A stretch of 64,000 nucleotides of DNA from contig URVJ01000004.1 of assembly GCA_900551295.1 (NCBI GenBank), positions 56,599-120,598 of the forward strand. The letters are read 5' to 3'. A program made the translations under genes and the position numbers. Shown piece after piece: positions 8,400 through 17,428 of this stretch. This DNA comes from an uncultured Eubacteriales bacterium. GTDB lineage: Bacteria > Bacillota > Clostridia > Oscillospirales > CAG-382. How positions within the stretch are numbered: position 1 is the stretch's first letter; each line of letters opens with the position of its first letter. The notes beneath the pieces were generated by a model. The model did no database searches. It was not told where the DNA came from and worked only from the letters and a program-made list of their open reading frames with translations.

Positions 8400-9029
8400 T
8401 TATATGCTCTTTTCTTGTTGATCGGCATTATTCTCCTCCGGTTTCCATTCTATCATTTCGGGATATTTCTCTTTTCCGACAGTCTTTTCGTAACGAACCG
8501 ATGCAAGATCCGAAACCTTTACCGGATCATAGCACACATCGGCAAACGCCGTTAAAAACAGCGCAAATTCCTTATGTACAGCTTTATCATCGAAAATTAC
8601 TTTATAACGGTTTGCTTCGTTTACCGAAACACTCTCTTTTTTAATCAGCGCAGCCTGACTTTCGTCTTTCATCACCGATATATAATTATCCGAATGGGTG
8701 CGGAACCTATATACTCCGTCCCGCGTGTCAAGCACAAGCACGGACGAAAAAGGTTTACCTGCCGTACTGCCGCAAAGTTCACCGTTTTTATAAAAATAAT
8801 ACTTATTCATTGAATAGTCGTGAACAATAACCCGAAACGGCAGCGATACAAGCTTAAGCGCGGTACTTCTTTGTTTAAGGGTGCAAACTGCTTTGCCGTC
8901 CTTATCGCACAGTTCGGCTTTTCGCGGCAGTATGCCGAAAGTATAATTTGCCCTTGCATAAAATTCCTCTCCGTCCGTGCGGTATATGTATCCGCAGGAT
9001 TTCAGTTTTCGTTCTGCAAAAAATGTCAT
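8400..9029 (-). CDS. Hypothetical protein, possible LURP-one/tubby-like fold
   Basis: 209-residue soluble protein without signal peptide or membrane segment. Alternating beta-type segments (YARANYTFGIL, AVCTLKQRS, PFRVIVHDYS, KYYFYKNGELCG) resemble the repeated strand pattern of LURP-one/tubby C-terminal-like proteins, but this is only an impression. The C-terminus is charged. It begins 2 bases after the stop of the upstream lipoprotein gene, so translation is probably coupled and the products may act together. No function can be assigned. Confidence 0.7.
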   Translation of the reverse strand: MTFFAERKLKSCGYIYRTDGEEFYARANYTFGILPRKAELCDKDGKAVCTLKQRSTALKLVSLPFRVIVHDYSMNKYYFYKNGELCGSTAGKPFSSVLVLDTRDGVYRFRTHSDNYISVMKDESQAALIKKESVSVNEANRYKVIFDDKAVHKEFALFLTAFADVCYDPVKVSDLASVRYEKTVGKEKYPEMIEWKPEENNADQQEKSI

Positions 9030-9031
9030 TT

Positions 9032-10288
9032 TTACGATACCTTTCCGACTTTTTCCGGCATCAGCACATTAATGTCTGAAATTTCAGTATTTAATAACGT
9101 AATATCCGTATTTTCCCCACCGTCAACAGACAGCGTATTGCCGTCGATCCACTCAAATCCGTACAGGTCATACGACTCGCATATATCGTCGTTTTCAAGC
9201 TGAAGTTCTTCACCGCGGCGCAAAACAGTCAGCTTATACAAGATTTTCGGCGATGTTTCGGAAAAGCGCTCATAGATATACGCGTCATATCTGCCGTCAG
9301 GCGACGTTTCTGACTTTACAATCTTCTCCAGCTTTTCATTTACATACAAAGTTGAATTTTCCGATATATCATACATTTCGATAAGCTTTCCGTAATCCGA
9401 ACAGCGGTAAAACAGCTTATCGCCTGCAATGTTTATATCTTTTATCTGATGTACGGTCGTAAGCAGCTTGTTTTTCTGCATTGTTCCGGTATCAAGCAAA
9501 AACAGCGAACACACCTCCGGGTTTCCCCAATCGGAATAATAGCAGTATTTGCCGCTGACATTGAAATCTCCGGATACGATATTTTCAGCGAGAACCCTGA
9601 CTTTTCTGTTTTTCGTATCGTATACGCACAGATCCGATTCCGGATATTCTCTATCTTTCATAAAGTATATATTTCTGCCGTCCGATACCGCTTTATCCGA
9701 AAACTTTCCGTCTTTCAGAGAAAACAGGCTGCTGCTTTCCAATGTATAGAAATCAAATATACACATCTCATTCTGAGATTCTTTTGTGCAGTACAGAATA
9801 CCATTATCATCAGCAAACAAAACGCGTCCGCACTCAAATTCATATTCATTTACTGAATTATCGGCACAAATAAAGAGCTTATCCTCACAAACCGCCGCAA
9901 AGCCGTCGGCAATCGGTGCAAGGTATATGACATTATCATCGGGAATGACCACACTCTTCTCTTTGGTGCAAAGATCAAGGCTGCAAACACCCTCGTCCGG
10001 CGAGATCCAATACAGAGTTTTGTTTTTAATAAACGGATATTCGCAATAGCCGTATGTAAGCCTCTCTATATTTTCAAAGGTTTCGCTGCATTTCCAGATC
10101 CCGTCCGTCAGATTGAAAAAGTATTCGCCGTCATGAAAAATTGCAAGGTTTCTGTTTGATATATTGCCGTCAAATTTTTCGTTTTCTGCGTTCACGGCAG
10201 TATTTTGCGTACAGCCGGAAGAAATAAACAGCAGTACGGCAATAACAGCCGCTGCGATTAAAGCAACTCCTGAATTTTTAGTTTTCAA
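9032..10288 (-). CDS. Predicted lipoprotein with beta-propeller-like repeats
   Basis: 418-residue exported protein. N-terminal segment of about residues 8-25 is hydrophobic and ends with FISSGC, a lipobox with Cys26, so the protein is likely anchored outside the membrane. The rest has repeated blade-like units of the form Y...W/Y...DG..I...D (for example TLYWISPDEGVCSLDL, NGILYCTKESQNEMCIFD, YCYYSDWGNPEVCSLFL), resembling DUF5050-type propellers. Start codon is TTG at 10288 with GGGGTG 6 bases upstream. It forms a two-gene unit with the 209-residue protein. Role unknown; sensing or scaffold functions are possible. Confidence 0.75.
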   Translation of the reverse strand: MKTKNSGVALIAAAVIAVLLFISSGCTQNTAVNAENEKFDGNISNRNLAIFHDGEYFFNLTDGIWKCSETFENIERLTYGYCEYPFIKNKTLYWISPDEGVCSLDLCTKEKSVVIPDDNVIYLAPIADGFAAVCEDKLFICADNSVNEYEFECGRVLFADDNGILYCTKESQNEMCIFDFYTLESSSLFSLKDGKFSDKAVSDGRNIYFMKDREYPESDLCVYDTKNRKVRVLAENIVSGDFNVSGKYCYYSDWGNPEVCSLFLLDTGTMQKNKLLTTVHQIKDINIAGDKLFYRCSDYGKLIEMYDISENSTLYVNEKLEKIVKSETSPDGRYDAYIYERFSETSPKILYKLTVLRRGEELQLENDDICESYDLYGFEWIDGNTLSVDGGENTDITLLNTEISDINVLMPEKVGKVS

Positions 10289-10493
10289 TCAAAGCACCCC
10301 GTTTATATAACTTTGATAATTTATTTTCATGCGTTTTCATACACCAAAACGATATTCTGTAATTTACAGTTTAATTATACACGGCATTCAGATTTATGTC
10401 AATGCATTCAAACGTATTAACGCTTAAAAATTCATGCATACATAATGATTACGGACAATCACAGACCGCAGCCGCATAACGGATAATAAACGG

Positions 10494-10524
10494 AAAGGTA
10501 CCTATCACACACAGGTACCTTTTT
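10494..10524. terminator. Intrinsic terminator between ABC operon and lipoprotein operon
   Basis: Perfect 10-bp stem AAAGGTACCT (10494-10503) with AGGTACCTTT (10513-10522), 9-base loop. The better T-run is on the plus strand, but the neighbouring gene that needs it is the minus-strand ABC gene ending at 10549, so it probably works on the minus strand. Confidence 0.6.
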
Positions 10525-10548
10525 ATAAATATAATTTCCGCTATAATT

Positions 10549-12207
10549 TTATCCGTCACAGGAATTTCGACAGCCTTTTATCTCAACTCTTCTGCCGCCG
10601 AGATTTTCATAAAGGCGATGCGATATTGAAAGCACTGTACGACCTTTTGATGCGCGGTGCAGAGCCTCAAGCACGCGGCTCTCGGTTTCGGCGTCAAGAT
10701 TTGCGGTTATTTCGTCCAAAAGCAGCACCTTTGGATCTGCCGCTGCGGCACGGGCAACCGACAGCAGCTGCCACTCGCCCTGAGAGAACATTCCTTCGGT
10801 ACACACGGTATTGTAACCGTCGGGAAGAGAAAGCACCGCGTCGTCAATTCCTGCAAGCTTTGCGGCAGTGCGCGCCATCTGCTCCGTAATATTCGGGTCG
10901 CAAAGCGTTATCTGATCCAGCACCGTCCCCGGCACACGCGAAAAATGCTGTTCCACACAGCCTACACACGCGCGTCTTTCGCTGTCCGCAATATCAGAAA
11001 CCTTTACTTCGCCTATTGTAATATCTCCCTTTTCGGGCGTATAAAGTCCGAGCAGAAGTTTGAATAATGTGCTTTTACCTGCACCGGTTCTGCCCGTAAG
11101 CGTCACCTGCTCTCCCTCCTTTACCGACATGGAAAAGTCTTTAAGCACAGGTTTATAATCGTATCCGAAAGTAACGCCTGAAAATACAACATCTCCGTGT
11201 ACGGAGTCTCTATGTTCCGGCATGACGGTGCGTTCGGACTGTGCAAGAAACGCGTCTATACGCTTAACTCCCGCCATTGCCGACTGAATTGTCTGTATTT
11301 CCATACCGAGGCTTTCAATCGGAGAGAAAATACGGGATATGTAATTTATAACTGCGACAGATGTTCCGACGGACATTCCGAAAAGCGTAAGGATCTCTGC
11401 GTTTCCCGAAGCCGACAGCAGCATGACAATGCCGACAACGGCAGCGTTGAGCAAAAGAACCACGGGAGAATAAACTGCGTCATAGAAGTTTGTTTTTTCA
11501 ACGGCGGCGTAGCTTTCGCCGATAAGCGCGTCATACCTATGCTCCATATAGCTCTCAAGTCCGAGCGCGCGTATTGTGCGTATATTATGCAATGTTTCGG
11601 GAACCTTTCCCGACACTGCGGCAACTGCACGGCGGTTATCGAGCTGAGCCGAAAGCATTTTCTTCTGCACACGGCGCGTAAAAAGCGCAAATAGCGGAAG
11701 TACAAACAGCAAGATCAGCGCAAGTCCCGTGTTTTTCACCGCTATGACCGCCAAAATCGAAATTATACGGCACGCGTCAGCAGCCATGCTGATAATACCC
11801 GAGGTAAAAAGCGCCTCAACCGTGTCAACATCACCCGAAAAGCGTGCGGCGACCTCGCCGGGATTTTGCGTAACAAGCGTATCGGCAGGCAGACGGATAA
11901 GCTTTTGCGACATTTCAGACCTTAAAGCGTGAGTCATTTTCTGCCCGAAAAGCACAAGCAGAGTTTCCTGTGCCGAAGAAAAAACACCTTCCAGCGCAAG
12001 GCTGCCGAAATAGAGCAGCACCGCGGCAAAGCTTAACGGAAGTCCTCCCGTAAGTCGGTCTATCACGCGTGCAAGCAGCAGCGGAGGAATAAGCGACGAG
12101 GCAACAGATGCCGCAACGCAGAGAACCGTTCCGACAGTGAGAAATCTGTGTGTACGCATTGCCTCAAGAACTGCCGCAAACACGCCGTTTTTATTGCTGT
12201 TCTTCAT
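10549..12207 (-). CDS. ABC exporter half-transporter (permease-ATPase fusion), subunit 2
   Basis: 552 residues: six-helix membrane domain to about residue 310, then an ATPase domain. Walker A is GRTGAGKS and Walker B is KVLLLDEITANLD with the catalytic Glu kept. The signature is degenerate (FSQGEWQ instead of LSGGQ). Its partner has the opposite defects, so the two should form a heterodimer with one active and one degenerate ATP site. The start at 12207 (MKNSNKNGVF) has AGGAGG 8 bases upstream and overlaps the end of the partner gene by 17 bases. The substrate is unknown; a MarR regulator heads the operon, which suggests drug or toxic-compound export. Confidence 0.92.
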   Translation of the reverse strand: MKNSNKNGVFAAVLEAMRTHRFLTVGTVLCVAASVASSLIPPLLLARVIDRLTGGLPLSFAAVLLYFGSLALEGVFSSAQETLLVLFGQKMTHALRSEMSQKLIRLPADTLVTQNPGEVAARFSGDVDTVEALFTSGIISMAADACRIISILAVIAVKNTGLALILLFVLPLFALFTRRVQKKMLSAQLDNRRAVAAVSGKVPETLHNIRTIRALGLESYMEHRYDALIGESYAAVEKTNFYDAVYSPVVLLLNAAVVGIVMLLSASGNAEILTLFGMSVGTSVAVINYISRIFSPIESLGMEIQTIQSAMAGVKRIDAFLAQSERTVMPEHRDSVHGDVVFSGVTFGYDYKPVLKDFSMSVKEGEQVTLTGRTGAGKSTLFKLLLGLYTPEKGDITIGEVKVSDIADSERRACVGCVEQHFSRVPGTVLDQITLCDPNITEQMARTAAKLAGIDDAVLSLPDGYNTVCTEGMFSQGEWQLLSVARAAAADPKVLLLDEITANLDAETESRVLEALHRASKGRTVLSISHRLYENLGGRRVEIKGCRNSCDG

Positions 12208-13933
12208 GCTGTTCGCCTCCTGTCTGGCTTTCGTAAAGTCTGCGGTATGACAGCACATTCTTTAAAAGCTCGTCATGCGTGCCGACAGACGTTTTTCCGT
12301 CCTCCATAAATATCACCTTACGCATTTGCGAAAAGTGATAGAGCCTGTGAGAAATAAGAAACACAACTTTATCTTTTGCATATTCTTTAAGATTTTTAAA
12401 CACCGTGTCCTCGGTTTTACGGTCAAGCGCCGAAAAAGGATCGTCAAGAATCATAAGCGGCCGCGGATGCGCAAGCGTTCTCGCAAGCGCAAGCCTCTGT
12501 GCCTGACCGCCCGAAAGGCGCACGCCTGACGTTCCTATCACGGTTTCGGCACCGTTCTCCATAGCAGCAACCTCGCCGTCAAGCGCAACTGCTTTAAGAT
12601 ACGGCTCGACATCTTTTTTGCTGCCGCAAAGCACGTTATTCTTCACTGTGTCGGCGTTGAGTTCGGGATCATGCCCAAGATACCCGACGGTTTCCGAAAT
12701 TTCCCTTTGAGAAAGTCCGAAAAGTTCTCTGTTTCCGAAACGAACCGAGCCGCCGTACGGCGATTCGCAAAGGAACAAGCGCCCGAATGTTGATTTACCG
12801 CAGGCAACGGGGCCTGTCACTCCGATTATATCGCCGGGCTGTGCAGTAAGCGAAAGTCCCGAAAAGACAGGTGCGTCTGCGTATGCAAAAGAAAGATCTT
12901 CAAGCGTTACATCAGAAGGCTGCGGTACATCAATCTCTTTGAGCTGTTCCGGTGTTTTCATGAGCGGCTTTATTCTTTTCCATGAAACCTCGGCTTTCTG
13001 CACGGAGTTAAACAGCTTTGCAACTTTAGAAGATTTGACCGTCAGCTTTGTAAAGCATGAAAGAAATGTCGTAAACGCCGCAATATCCCACGCGCTCCAC
13101 CCTGTTCCGAGCACATTTTTTGCGCCGAACCACAGGATAAACAAAGTGCCTGCACCCGATGCCGCAAGATACAGCGGCGGAAGTGCCGACTGCCACACAT
13201 TTGAACGAACAGCGCTCTTTTCATAATTATTCAGAGCGTTTTCATAAAGCTTTGCCCTTGCGTCCTCGCAGCCGTATATACGGTAAGTCACAGCATTTTC
13301 AGCACGGTCAAGAGTAGCGCCGCTCAGTATTCCGGCAGCCTTTTTATATGCCGTTCCCGCGCGCTGCACCGGCTTTTTCATTCGCACCGCGCAAAAGTAC
13401 GATATTGGAGTAAATATCAGACTCAGCAGCGCAAGGCGCCGGTCATATACAAAAAGCATGACCGCATATCCTGCCAAAGCAACGCCCGTGTCAAAAACCT
13501 CGGTAGTAAATTTTCTCATTCCCTCAACGCAGTCGTCAACATCGGATATGGCTTTTGTCATAAGCTCTCCAGCGCCCTCATCTTCCAAAGACGCACGGCT
13601 CTTGCGCACAAGATTTGCATACAGAATTCCTTTCATTCTGCGGTTTATATTGTTTGCAAAACGCCGTACATAAAAGCGTTTTACAAATCTTGCCGCCTGT
13701 ACTAAAAGCGTAACCGCAATATATGAAAACACAAGAAATGCCATTGCCGCGGCAGTCTCGTTTCCGCCGAGAATATCCGCAAGGCACTGTGCAAGTCGTC
13801 CCTCAAACCACGGCGCCGCAAGCAAGCCTATATTATAAATCAATCCCGAAACGGTGACAAGCGCAAGCGGCAGCCACTCCGCGCCGAAATATGACATAAT
13901 TCTGTCCGGACAAAAGGTTTTATTCTTCTTCAT
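12191..13933 (-). CDS. ABC exporter half-transporter (permease-ATPase fusion), subunit 1
   Basis: 580 residues: membrane domain about residues 15-315, ATPase domain after it. Walker A is GPVACGKS, the signature LSGGQAQRLALAR is canonical, but Walker B reads PLMILDDPFSALD, so Asp replaces the catalytic Glu. This is the classic inactive-site half of a heterodimeric exporter; the partner gene overlaps it downstream and supplies the complementary intact and defective motifs. Its start overlaps the MarR gene by 14 bases, giving a tight three-gene operon. Confidence 0.93.
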   Translation of the reverse strand: MKKNKTFCPDRIMSYFGAEWLPLALVTVSGLIYNIGLLAAPWFEGRLAQCLADILGGNETAAAMAFLVFSYIAVTLLVQAARFVKRFYVRRFANNINRRMKGILYANLVRKSRASLEDEGAGELMTKAISDVDDCVEGMRKFTTEVFDTGVALAGYAVMLFVYDRRLALLSLIFTPISYFCAVRMKKPVQRAGTAYKKAAGILSGATLDRAENAVTYRIYGCEDARAKLYENALNNYEKSAVRSNVWQSALPPLYLAASGAGTLFILWFGAKNVLGTGWSAWDIAAFTTFLSCFTKLTVKSSKVAKLFNSVQKAEVSWKRIKPLMKTPEQLKEIDVPQPSDVTLEDLSFAYADAPVFSGLSLTAQPGDIIGVTGPVACGKSTFGRLFLCESPYGGSVRFGNRELFGLSQREISETVGYLGHDPELNADTVKNNVLCGSKKDVEPYLKAVALDGEVAAMENGAETVIGTSGVRLSGGQAQRLALARTLAHPRPLMILDDPFSALDRKTEDTVFKNLKEYAKDKVVFLISHRLYHFSQMRKVIFMEDGKTSVGTHDELLKNVLSYRRLYESQTGGEQHEEQQ

Positions 13934-14399
13934 ATTTTTTCAATTTCCCCGATCTGCCCGTAAAATGCGGAAATCCTGCGCGGCTTTCGGTTTTTGATGC
14001 GATATACATTCTGTCAAGCAGCGACGCAAAGTTTTTTGCCTCGTCCGGCGTCAAAAAGTCCGTCAGGTATTTATAAAAATCCTCCTCGATCTCTGCCTTT
14101 GTCGATTTGAGCGTCTGCGCCTTTTCGGTAGGATAAATAAGCCGGCTGCGCTTATCGTCGGGATCGTCCTTTCGCACAAGAAAGCCTTTTGTCTCAAGAT
14201 TTTTTGTTCTTCGCGCAATGGCTGCCTTATCCGCGTGCAGTACCTCCGCAAGCTTTGCCTGAGTACAGCCGGGATTATGCCGCAGAGCGTGAATCAGGTC
14301 TATCTCCGCCGTACCTACTCCATCTTCACGCAGCATGACAAGCACAAGCTTTTCTGCCTCACGTGCGATTTTGGTTATTTTACGTTCCGTAATGTCCAT
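13920..14399 (-). CDS. MarR family transcriptional regulator
   Basis: 159-residue winged-helix protein. The core LIHALRHNPGCTQAKLAEVL followed by HADKAAIARRTKNLETKGFL and the wing RKDDPDDKRSRLIYPTEKA is a textbook MarR DNA-binding domain. It leads the operon with the two ABC half-transporters. A GTTGTA/TACAAC operator-like repeat sits right after its -10 box, so it most likely represses itself and the exporter until a ligand binds. GGAGG precedes the ATG by 8 bases. Confidence 0.93.
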   Translation of the reverse strand: MDITERKITKIAREAEKLVLVMLREDGVGTAEIDLIHALRHNPGCTQAKLAEVLHADKAAIARRTKNLETKGFLVRKDDPDDKRSRLIYPTEKAQTLKSTKAEIEEDFYKYLTDFLTPDEAKNFASLLDRMYIASKTESRAGFPHFTGRSGKLKKYEEE

Positions 14400-14424
14400 A
14401 TATGTTCCTCCGAAGCGTTATACT

Positions 14425-14481
14425 GTTGTATGTACATAGTTGTACCTACAACTATTATAGTAAAAATAAAGCTTTTGTCAA
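14425..14481 (-). promoter_or_regulatory. Promoter and inverted-repeat operator of the MarR-ABC operon
   Basis: -35 TTGACA (14476-14481), 16-base spacer, -10 TATAAT (14454-14459). Just downstream lies GTTGTA-CC-TACAAC (14439-14452), and a further GTTGTA half at 14425-14430 can pair with the same TACAAC. The repeat would overlap the transcription start, as expected for autorepression. Confidence 0.8.
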
Positions 14482-14623
14482 GAGAATAGTTTTAAGCCTT
14501 GCACAAAAAACCACAAAATGTATGCGGCCGATGCGCACAGCCGTATTTCACTCTCATATACAGACTGAAAACTTTCCGTTCGGCTTAAAATATAAGCAAA
14601 GCGCGATATTATCCGAAAGGCAT

Positions 14624-14659
14624 ACAAAAATCCGCTGCGGCAGTCAGATTCGCAGCGGA
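14624..14659 (-). terminator. Terminator of spoVT
   Basis: TCCGCTGCG (14631-14639) pairs perfectly with CGCAGCGGA (14651-14659); on the minus strand TTTTTGT follows. Confidence 0.8.
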
Positions 14660-14696
14660 AACACAAAGAGATACAAAAAACATTGAAAATAACGGT

Positions 14697-15245
14697 TTAC
14701 TCTTCCATTTGCTTGCCGAGAAAAACGGCGGCGGTCTGTATAAGCTTGGTTTCGACGTCGCCCGGTGAGGTCTGTTCGGCGCCTTCGGGATATATGCTTG
14801 CAACAGCGCCTATCACATCGCCCTCGGAGATAACCGGCATTGCGCAGGAAATGTTGATTTTTTCGTTTCCGTCGATTATCTGCATAAGCTTTTCGCCGCT
14901 CTTGTGAACGTAGATCTGGCGCGATTCCATGACGGACTCAATATCCGGAGATATTTTCTTATCCGCACACTCTTTCTTTGAAAGTCCGGCAAACGCGACA
15001 ACCGAATCCCTGTCGCATATCACGACAGGATACGAGCTTGTTTTGTAAAGCGTATCGGCATACTGCGACGCAAATCCGAGAAGTTCTCCTATCGGAGAAT
15101 ATTTTTTGAATATGACCTCGCCGTCGCGGTTTGTAAATATTTCCAGAGGGTCGCCCTCGCGTATACGCATTGTTCTTCTGATTTCCTTAGGGATTACTAC
15201 TCTTCCGAGATCGTCTATCCTTCTTACGATTCCTGTTGCTTTCAT
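14697..15245 (-). CDS. spoVT: Stage V sporulation protein T (SpoVT)
   Basis: 182-residue transcription factor that, in Bacilli and Clostridia, tunes sigma-G-dependent genes in the forespore. N-terminal AbrB/SpoVT swapped-hairpin domain: MKATGIVRRIDDLGRVVIPK, EIRRTMRIREGDPLEIF. The rest is the GAF-like C-terminal domain, ending AVFLGKQMEE. AAGGAG is 9 bases before the ATG. The gene is monocistronic with its own terminator. Its presence is the best evidence in the window that the organism forms endospores. Confidence 0.97.
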   Translation of the reverse strand: MKATGIVRRIDDLGRVVIPKEIRRTMRIREGDPLEIFTNRDGEVIFKKYSPIGELLGFASQYADTLYKTSSYPVVICDRDSVVAFAGLSKKECADKKISPDIESVMESRQIYVHKSGEKLMQIIDGNEKINISCAMPVISEGDVIGAVASIYPEGAEQTSPGDVETKLIQTAAVFLGKQMEE

Positions 15246-15580
15246 TTATATTAAACTCCTTTTTGCTTTTGTGGTACAGCACTATTTTTTGTAAGCAATA
15301 GGAGTTTTATGCAGATATGGCGGCGGTTTATTTTGGTAAATTGTTTTTAAGCAAAAGCTGAAATCCATAAATTGATTCTTAAAGTACAATCTCCGAAAAA
15401 TCCGAATTTACAAAATTTATTGTGAAAATTTATTCGGAGTTTAGCATGTATTTAACAAATTACATATAAATCGTCATTTATCCGCCGTATAATATTATGT
15501 AAGTATTAGTTCAACATTTCGTATTTATTAAGCTTATAAAATTTTAACAAAAACAAAATATCCGGAGCCGTAAACAGAGC
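15246..15580. other. Divergent intergenic region spoVT / diguanylate cyclase
   Basis: AT-rich and non-coding. On the minus strand AAATA (15329-15333), 17 bases, then CATAAAA (15305-15311) weakly resembles a sigma-G promoter for spoVT. On the plus strand a TATAAT (15488-15493) has no convincing -35. Nothing else is recognised. Confidence 0.4.
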
Positions 15581-17368
15581 ATGAAGCCATATAAAAAAAC
15601 AAAACTCAAACCTATATTTCTCCTGCCGACATTTGTGTTTATAGCGGGATTTATAATTCTTAACGTAATTGTTCATATCGAATACTTTGCAGGAAAAAAT
15701 CTTATATACACAAGAACCGCGCTAAACGCAACCACATACGCCAACCGTCTCATCACAGACCTGAATCAGGGAATTGCAGTAACCGACGCGCTTGAGCAGA
15801 TCATCATAAGCGAAAACGGCGGTGTAAACAATTTCGACACTGTCGCACGAAATCTGATGACATACTACATACACAGCATTCAGTTAGCACCCGGCGGCGT
15901 GGTTGAAAGCATATACCCGGAAACGGGGAACGAATCGGGCAAGATAGATCTTCTCGGCGATCCGAGCCGCAGCGAATTTGTTCACTATGCAAAACAGCAC
16001 AACGTTATAACAATGCAGGGACCGTTTGAACTGAATCAAGGAAGCATGGGAATCGCAATAAGAAATCCCGTGTTTCTCAAAAACAGCGACGGCAGCAGCA
16101 ATTTCTGGGGCTTTGCGGTTGTAATTATAAAAGTGCCGGAAATATTTGAAAATTCAATTCAGACTCTCGGAAATTTCGGGTATGAATATTCTCTTTCAAA
16201 AACGGTTTCGGCTCTGAATCCGGAATACGAGGAAGTCTGCAGTTCGGAAGGAAAAATCAAAAAACCGGTCTCATACGAATTTGAACTCGGCAGCTGCTCG
16301 TGGAAACTTGACGTAATGCCGCGGGACGGCTGGAGCGTAAAATCGAGCACTATCGGAATATATGTCGGCGGCATGATAATAGTTCTGCTTATACCAGGAT
16401 TGCTGGCTGTTCTCATTATGCTTGACGAGCAAAAAAAACAACTCCTCATTCTTGCGACAACCGACACGCTGACAGGCTTGCTCAACCGAAGCGGATTTGA
16501 CGAAAGTGCAAAAAAATTCGTTTTGGAATGCCCAAACACACCTTGCGTAGGCGTAACCTTTGATATTGACGATTTTAAATTCATCAACGACAGATACGGT
16601 CACGCTTTCGGTGATAAAATCCTTCAACAGCTTGCCGACAGCATGAAATCTCTGCTTCCGACGGACTCGATAATGGGCAGAATCGGCGGAGACGAATTCT
16701 GTATCATACTTAAAAACACGACGAGTGAAAAAGCATCAAAATTACTTAATGATTTTACTTTTACGGAACGCTCGTTTACGTTTAACGGTATAAAGTATTC
16801 ATACAGTATTTCGGCAGGATATGCCGAATATCCGAAATATGCAAAAAACACCTCCGAGCTTTTCAGCAAAGCCGATATGGCTTTATATGAGGTAAAGCTC
16901 AACGGAAAACACGGCTGTCTTGAATACAGCGAAAAGCTCATGTCGCACAAACGATCTCAGCTCGGATTTGCATTAAACGAGGTTTCCGAACATCTTCCCG
17001 GTGCGTTTCTGATATACAGAGCCGACAGCACCGGCAAAACCGACGAAATACTGTTTGCAAACAATGAAATGATCAAATTTGTCGGCTGCGACGATCTCGA
17101 AGATTTTCTGAAATTCACTCATCACAGTTTCGGGAATCTCATACGTCCCGATGAGCGCGAAAACGTAGAAAAGAGCATATGGAAACAGATAAACGAAAGA
17201 TCCGACGGTTCAAACGACTATGTTCAGTTTCACCTTGCGACAAAGTCAGGCGTATACAAACCGGTACTTGATCACGGGCGTATTGTTGACAACGCATATT
17301 ACGGCAGAGTATTCTATGTTCTTATGATGGACAGCGAGTTTATTAAAAGCCACTACATACAGGAATAA
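15581..17368 (+). CDS. CHASE-domain diguanylate cyclase with C-terminal PAS-like region
   Basis: 595-residue membrane sensor that should make cyclic di-GMP. Membrane segment about 12-32; external CHASE domain about 55-225 (SIQLAPGGVVESIYPETGN, LLGDPSR, GPFELNQGSMGIAIRNPVF); second membrane segment about 254-280; GGDEF domain about 290-450. The active-site loop is exactly GGDEF (369-373). The usual RxxD inhibitory site five residues before it is not seen. Residues from about 465 on (GAFLIYRADSTGKTDEILFANNEM) look like a PAS domain placed after the cyclase, an unusual order. It stands alone with its own terminator. CHASE ligands are unknown here. Confidence 0.93.
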   Translation: MKPYKKTKLKPIFLLPTFVFIAGFIILNVIVHIEYFAGKNLIYTRTALNATTYANRLITDLNQGIAVTDALEQIIISENGGVNNFDTVARNLMTYYIHSIQLAPGGVVESIYPETGNESGKIDLLGDPSRSEFVHYAKQHNVITMQGPFELNQGSMGIAIRNPVFLKNSDGSSNFWGFAVVIIKVPEIFENSIQTLGNFGYEYSLSKTVSALNPEYEEVCSSEGKIKKPVSYEFELGSCSWKLDVMPRDGWSVKSSTIGIYVGGMIIVLLIPGLLAVLIMLDEQKKQLLILATTDTLTGLLNRSGFDESAKKFVLECPNTPCVGVTFDIDDFKFINDRYGHAFGDKILQQLADSMKSLLPTDSIMGRIGGDEFCIILKNTTSEKASKLLNDFTFTERSFTFNGIKYSYSISAGYAEYPKYAKNTSELFSKADMALYEVKLNGKHGCLEYSEKLMSHKRSQLGFALNEVSEHLPGAFLIYRADSTGKTDEILFANNEMIKFVGCDDLEDFLKFTHHSFGNLIRPDERENVEKSIWKQINERSDGSNDYVQFHLATKSGVYKPVLDHGRIVDNAYYGRVFYVLMMDSEFIKSHYIQE

Positions 17369-17376
17369 AAAAATTG

Positions 17377-17411
17377 CCGGAGTCCGCAGCAAAACGGATT
17401 CCGGTTTTCTT
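17377..17411 (+). terminator. Terminator of the diguanylate cyclase gene
   Basis: CCGGAGTCCG (17377-17386) pairs with CGGATTCCGG (17395-17404), one G-T pair, then TTTTCTT. Confidence 0.85.
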
Positions 17412-17428
17412 ATATATTTGGTTCGTTT

